Source: Sphingopyxis solisilvae (lineage in GTDB: Bacteria > Pseudomonadota > Alphaproteobacteria > Sphingomonadales > Sphingomonadaceae). Taken from it: 64,000 bases of DNA. The notes below the pieces were generated by a model that was given only the letters and a program-made list of their open reading frames with translations, was not told the origin of the DNA and did not search any database. Positions 62,004-64,000 of the stretch are shown here, one piece after another. The DNA lies in NCBI RefSeq assembly GCF_015475875.1, contig NZ_JADKYM010000003.1, forward strand, positions 88,633 through 152,632, given 5' to 3'. Within the stretch, counting starts at the first letter, position 1, and every line of letters begins with the position of its first letter. A program made the translations under genes and the position numbers.

Positions 62004-63601
62004 CACATCCTGAACACGCCGAACCCGCGGTGTTCGACCGCGGCGTTCAGTGTTGCGGTGAAGGCCAGCCCTAGCACGTCGCGCGTCTGGGCGGGGTCGA
62101 TGATGCCGTCGTCCCATAGGCGCGCGGTCGCGTGGTATGGATTGCCCTCATCCTCATATTTCTGGCGGATCGGCGCCTTGAAGGCTTCGGCTTCCTCGGG
62201 CGTCCATTTGTCGGCGTCGCGGTGGACCGTGGCCAGCACGCTCGCCGCTTGCTCGCCGCCCATCACGCTGATCCGCGCGTTGGGCCAAGTGAACAGAAAA
62301 CGCGGCGAGTAGGCGCGGCCGCACATGCCGTAATTGCCCGCGCCGAAGCTGCCACCGATCAGCACCGTGACCTTGGGCACCGTCGCAGTCGCAACCGCGG
62401 TGACCAGCTTGGCGCCATGTTTGGCGATCCCCTCGGCCTCATATTTGCCGCCGACCATGAAGCCGCTGATATTCTGCAAGAAGAGCAGGGGGATGCGGCG
62501 TTGCTGCGCCAGTTCGATGAAATGCGCGCCCTTGACCGCAGACTCGCTGAACAGCACGCCATTGTTGGCGAGGATCGCGACTGGGATGCCCCAGATATGC
62601 GCAAAGCCGCACACCAATGTGCTGCCATAATTGGCCTTGAATTCATGAAATTCGCTGCCGTCGACGATGCGCGCAATCACCTCGTGCACGTCATAGGGCG
62701 CGCGGACGTCGTCGGGGACGACGCCGTAGAGCTGCTCGGGGTCATATTTGGGCGGGCGCGGGCCTTTCAGCGCGACGTCGAACCCGGTGTCGGCGCCCAG
62801 ATGGCTGACGATATCACGCACGATGGTCAGCGCATGTTCGTCATTCTCGGCCAGATGATCGACGACGCCGGACTTGCGCGCATGTAGGTCGCCACCGCCC
62901 AGATCCTCGGCGCTGATTTCTTCGCCCGTTGCAGCTTTGACCAGCGGCGGGCCGGCGAGGAAGATCGTGCCCTGATTGCGAACGATGACGGTTTCATCGC
63001 TCATCGCGGGGACATAGGCGCCGCCCGCGGTGCAGCTGCCCATCACGCACGCAATCTGCGGAATGCGCCGCGCCGACATATTCGCCTGGTTGAAAAAGAT
63101 GCGGCCGAAATGGTCGCGGTCGGGAAACACCTGATCTTGATGCGGCAGGTTCGCGCCGCCGCTGTCGACGAGGTAGATGCACGGCAGGCGGTTTTCGAGC
63201 GCGATCTCCTGCGCCCGCAGATGCTTTTTCACGGTCAGTGGATAGTAGGTGCCGCCCTTCACCGTCGCATCATTGCACACGATCATGCACTGGCGCCCCG
63301 ATACTCGCCCGATGCCGCAGATCAGCCCCGCGCCCGGGACCTCGCCGTCGTAAAGGTCGTTCGCTGCCAGCTGGCCGATTTCGAGGAATGGCGAGCCCGG
63401 ATCGAGCAACCGCTCGACGCGTTCGCGCGGCAGCAGCTTGCCGCGGCTGGTGTGCCGCTCGCGCGACTTTTCGTTGCCGCCAAGCGCCGCCTCGGCGACG
63501 CGCGCGTACAGTTCGTCCTTCAGCGCGCGATTGTGCGCGGCGCGGGTACGAAACTCGTCGCTGTCGGGATCGACATTGGTACCAAGAACCGGTGCGCTCA
63601 C
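62003..63601 (-). CDS. Acyl-CoA carboxylase carboxyltransferase subunit (MccB-like)
   Basis: This 532-residue crotonase-fold subunit transfers the carboxyl group from biotin to the acyl-CoA. The AMP-like N-terminus [55 protein letters not shown] and [20 protein letters not shown] are those of methylcrotonyl-CoA carboxylase beta. GTG 63601 is the start because it overlaps the upstream gene by GTGA; the longer 63637 frame is not supported. Its stop overlaps the small membrane protein gene. Confidence 0.93.
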   Translation of the reverse strand: MSAPVLGTNVDPDSDEFRTRAAHNRALKDELYARVAEAALGGNEKSRERHTSRGKLLPRERVERLLDPGSPFLEIGQLAANDLYDGEVPGAGLICGIGRVSGRQCMIVCNDATVKGGTYYPLTVKKHLRAQEIALENRLPCIYLVDSGGANLPHQDQVFPDRDHFGRIFFNQANMSARRIPQIACVMGSCTAGGAYVPAMSDETVIVRNQGTIFLAGPPLVKAATGEEISAEDLGGGDLHARKSGVVDHLAENDEHALTIVRDIVSHLGADTGFDVALKGPRPPKYDPEQLYGVVPDDVRAPYDVHEVIARIVDGSEFHEFKANYGSTLVCGFAHIWGIPVAILANNGVLFSESAVKGAHFIELAQQRRIPLLFLQNISGFMVGGKYEAEGIAKHGAKLVTAVATATVPKVTVLIGGSFGAGNYGMCGRAYSPRFLFTWPNARISVMGGEQAASVLATVHRDADKWTPEEAEAFKAPIRQKYEDEGNPYHATARLWDDGIIDPAQTRDVLGLAFTATLNAAVEHRGFGVFRM

Positions 63602-63891
63602 TGTAAAGTCTCTCCCCGTTTGTCGTCCGGATTGCACGGTTTATCTTTCAGGATCAGGTAACGATAGACGCCGATCGCGTTGATGATCAGCAGCGCGATA
63701 TTCTGCCAGCCGATACCCTCGCTGTTGGGCTGCAAAAAGCCCCATGCGATCAGTGCGATGCTGCTGGTGACAAAGATGACAAAGGCCCAGCCTGTGCGGC
63801 GGCGACCGAGGTTCAGCGACACGATCAGCGCCGCGAGCGTCGAGGCGCCCGCGCCGTAGTACTGAAGGGCGGTGAGCAGCGTGTCGTTCAC
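63598..63891 (-). CDS. Small membrane protein, three helices, unknown function
   Basis: This 97-residue protein starts at GTG 63891, sharing four bases with the end of the upstream partial gene (GTGA), and ends overlapping the carboxyltransferase start. Hydrophobic stretches at ~14-24, ~33-52 and ~60-80 suggest three membrane helices. It resembles no family I can name, and its translational coupling implies co-transcription with the carboxylase genes. The longer frame to 63996 would overlap the upstream gene out of frame and is rejected. Confidence 0.65.
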   Translation of the reverse strand: MNDTLLTALQYYGAGASTLAALIVSLNLGRRRTGWAFVIFVTSSIALIAWGFLQPNSEGIGWQNIALLIINAIGVYRYLILKDKPCNPDDKRGETLQ

Positions 63892-64000
63892 GCCGCCGCG
63901 CCCAAGATCGCGAACACGCCTGATGCGGTCAGGATCGGCCAGCCGATGTGACGTCCGCGCGTATAGACGGCGTCGAACAATCCCACTGCGGTCCATACCC
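63888..64000 (-). CDS. C-terminal fragment of an unidentified membrane protein
   Basis: At the right edge, a minus-strand frame that is open to the end of the window reads ...VWTAVGLFDAVYTRGRHIGW and ends [15 protein letters not shown] with TGA at 63888-63890. The stop overlaps the GTG of the next gene. The end is hydrophobic, so this is probably the last membrane helix of a larger protein. Nothing more can be said without the upstream sequence. Confidence 0.55.
   Translation of the reverse strand, partial: VWTAVGLFDAVYTRGRHIGWPILTASGVFAILGAAA

Overview
The window is a GC-rich bacterial chromosome segment whose gene content and sequence style point to an alphaproteobacterium of the order Sphingomonadales (Sphingopyxis or a close relative is my best guess). 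The evidence is high GC, tightly packed operons joined by ATGA/GTGA/TGATG overlaps, sphingomonad-style intergenic palindromes, a TamA/TamB pair, a fused-gamma KorA with KorB, and acyl-CoA/carboxylase catabolic operons. The genus is an inference and was not searched.

Positions 1-20.8 kb are a surface-polysaccharide locus of the Wzx/Wzy type. The plus strand carries the tail of a tyrosine autokinase, a TPR-like membrane protein, a family 2 glycosyltransferase, UDP-xylose synthase, a Wzy-like polymerase, a KpsS-like glycosyltransferase and a Wzx-like flippase. Converging on it is a long minus-strand operon for a pseudaminic-acid-type nonulosonic sugar: initiating sugar-phosphate transferase, epimerase, pseB, pseC, an aldo/keto reductase, pseF, a PseA/WbpG-type amidotransferase with HisH- and HisF-like partners, a GNAT, a class III aminotransferase, a PseG-PseH fusion, pseI and a methyltransferase. 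Together they predict an amidinated and probably further decorated CMP-activated nonulosonate that is built into a capsule or exopolysaccharide.

Positions 21-24 kb form the edge of the locus: an unusual 626-residue protein resembling a phage tail fibre and a frameshifted IS5-family element with CTAG target duplications. Positions 23.9-36.4 kb hold selO, UDP-glucose dehydrogenase, tamA-tamB-lipoprotein, a manganese (yybP-ykoY) riboswitch with a terminator in front of a TMEM165/GDT1 family transporter, galE and UDP-glucuronate 4-epimerase. Ugd, UXS, GalE and the glucuronate epimerase supply UDP-GlcA, UDP-Xyl, UDP-Gal and UDP-GalA to the polysaccharide.

Positions 36.6-57.9 kb are mostly housekeeping: a Tat-type D-aminoacylase facing a DmpA-like peptidase, tRNA-Lys(UUU), folK, a family 5 uracil-DNA glycosylase, rppH, an esterase, korAB, a YdjM-like protein, photolyase, cyclopropane-fatty-acid synthase, a serine-hydrolase lipoprotein, a short-chain dehydrogenase, purF, hisI, and a MerR regulator with a palindromic operator in front of an acyl-CoA dehydrogenase and a phospholipase D-like enzyme. 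From 58 kb to the end, a minus-strand catabolic group (CitE-like lyase, MaoC dehydratase, biotin-dependent acyl-CoA carboxylase) is punctuated by palindromic repeats. It contains a low-GC small membrane protein wedged between the two carboxylase subunits and an apparently mosaic biotin-subunit gene.

The observations most worth following are the nonulosonate operon, the tail-fibre-like gene, the Mn riboswitch that begins inside the upstream gene, and the inserted gene and mosaic sequence in the carboxylase operon.
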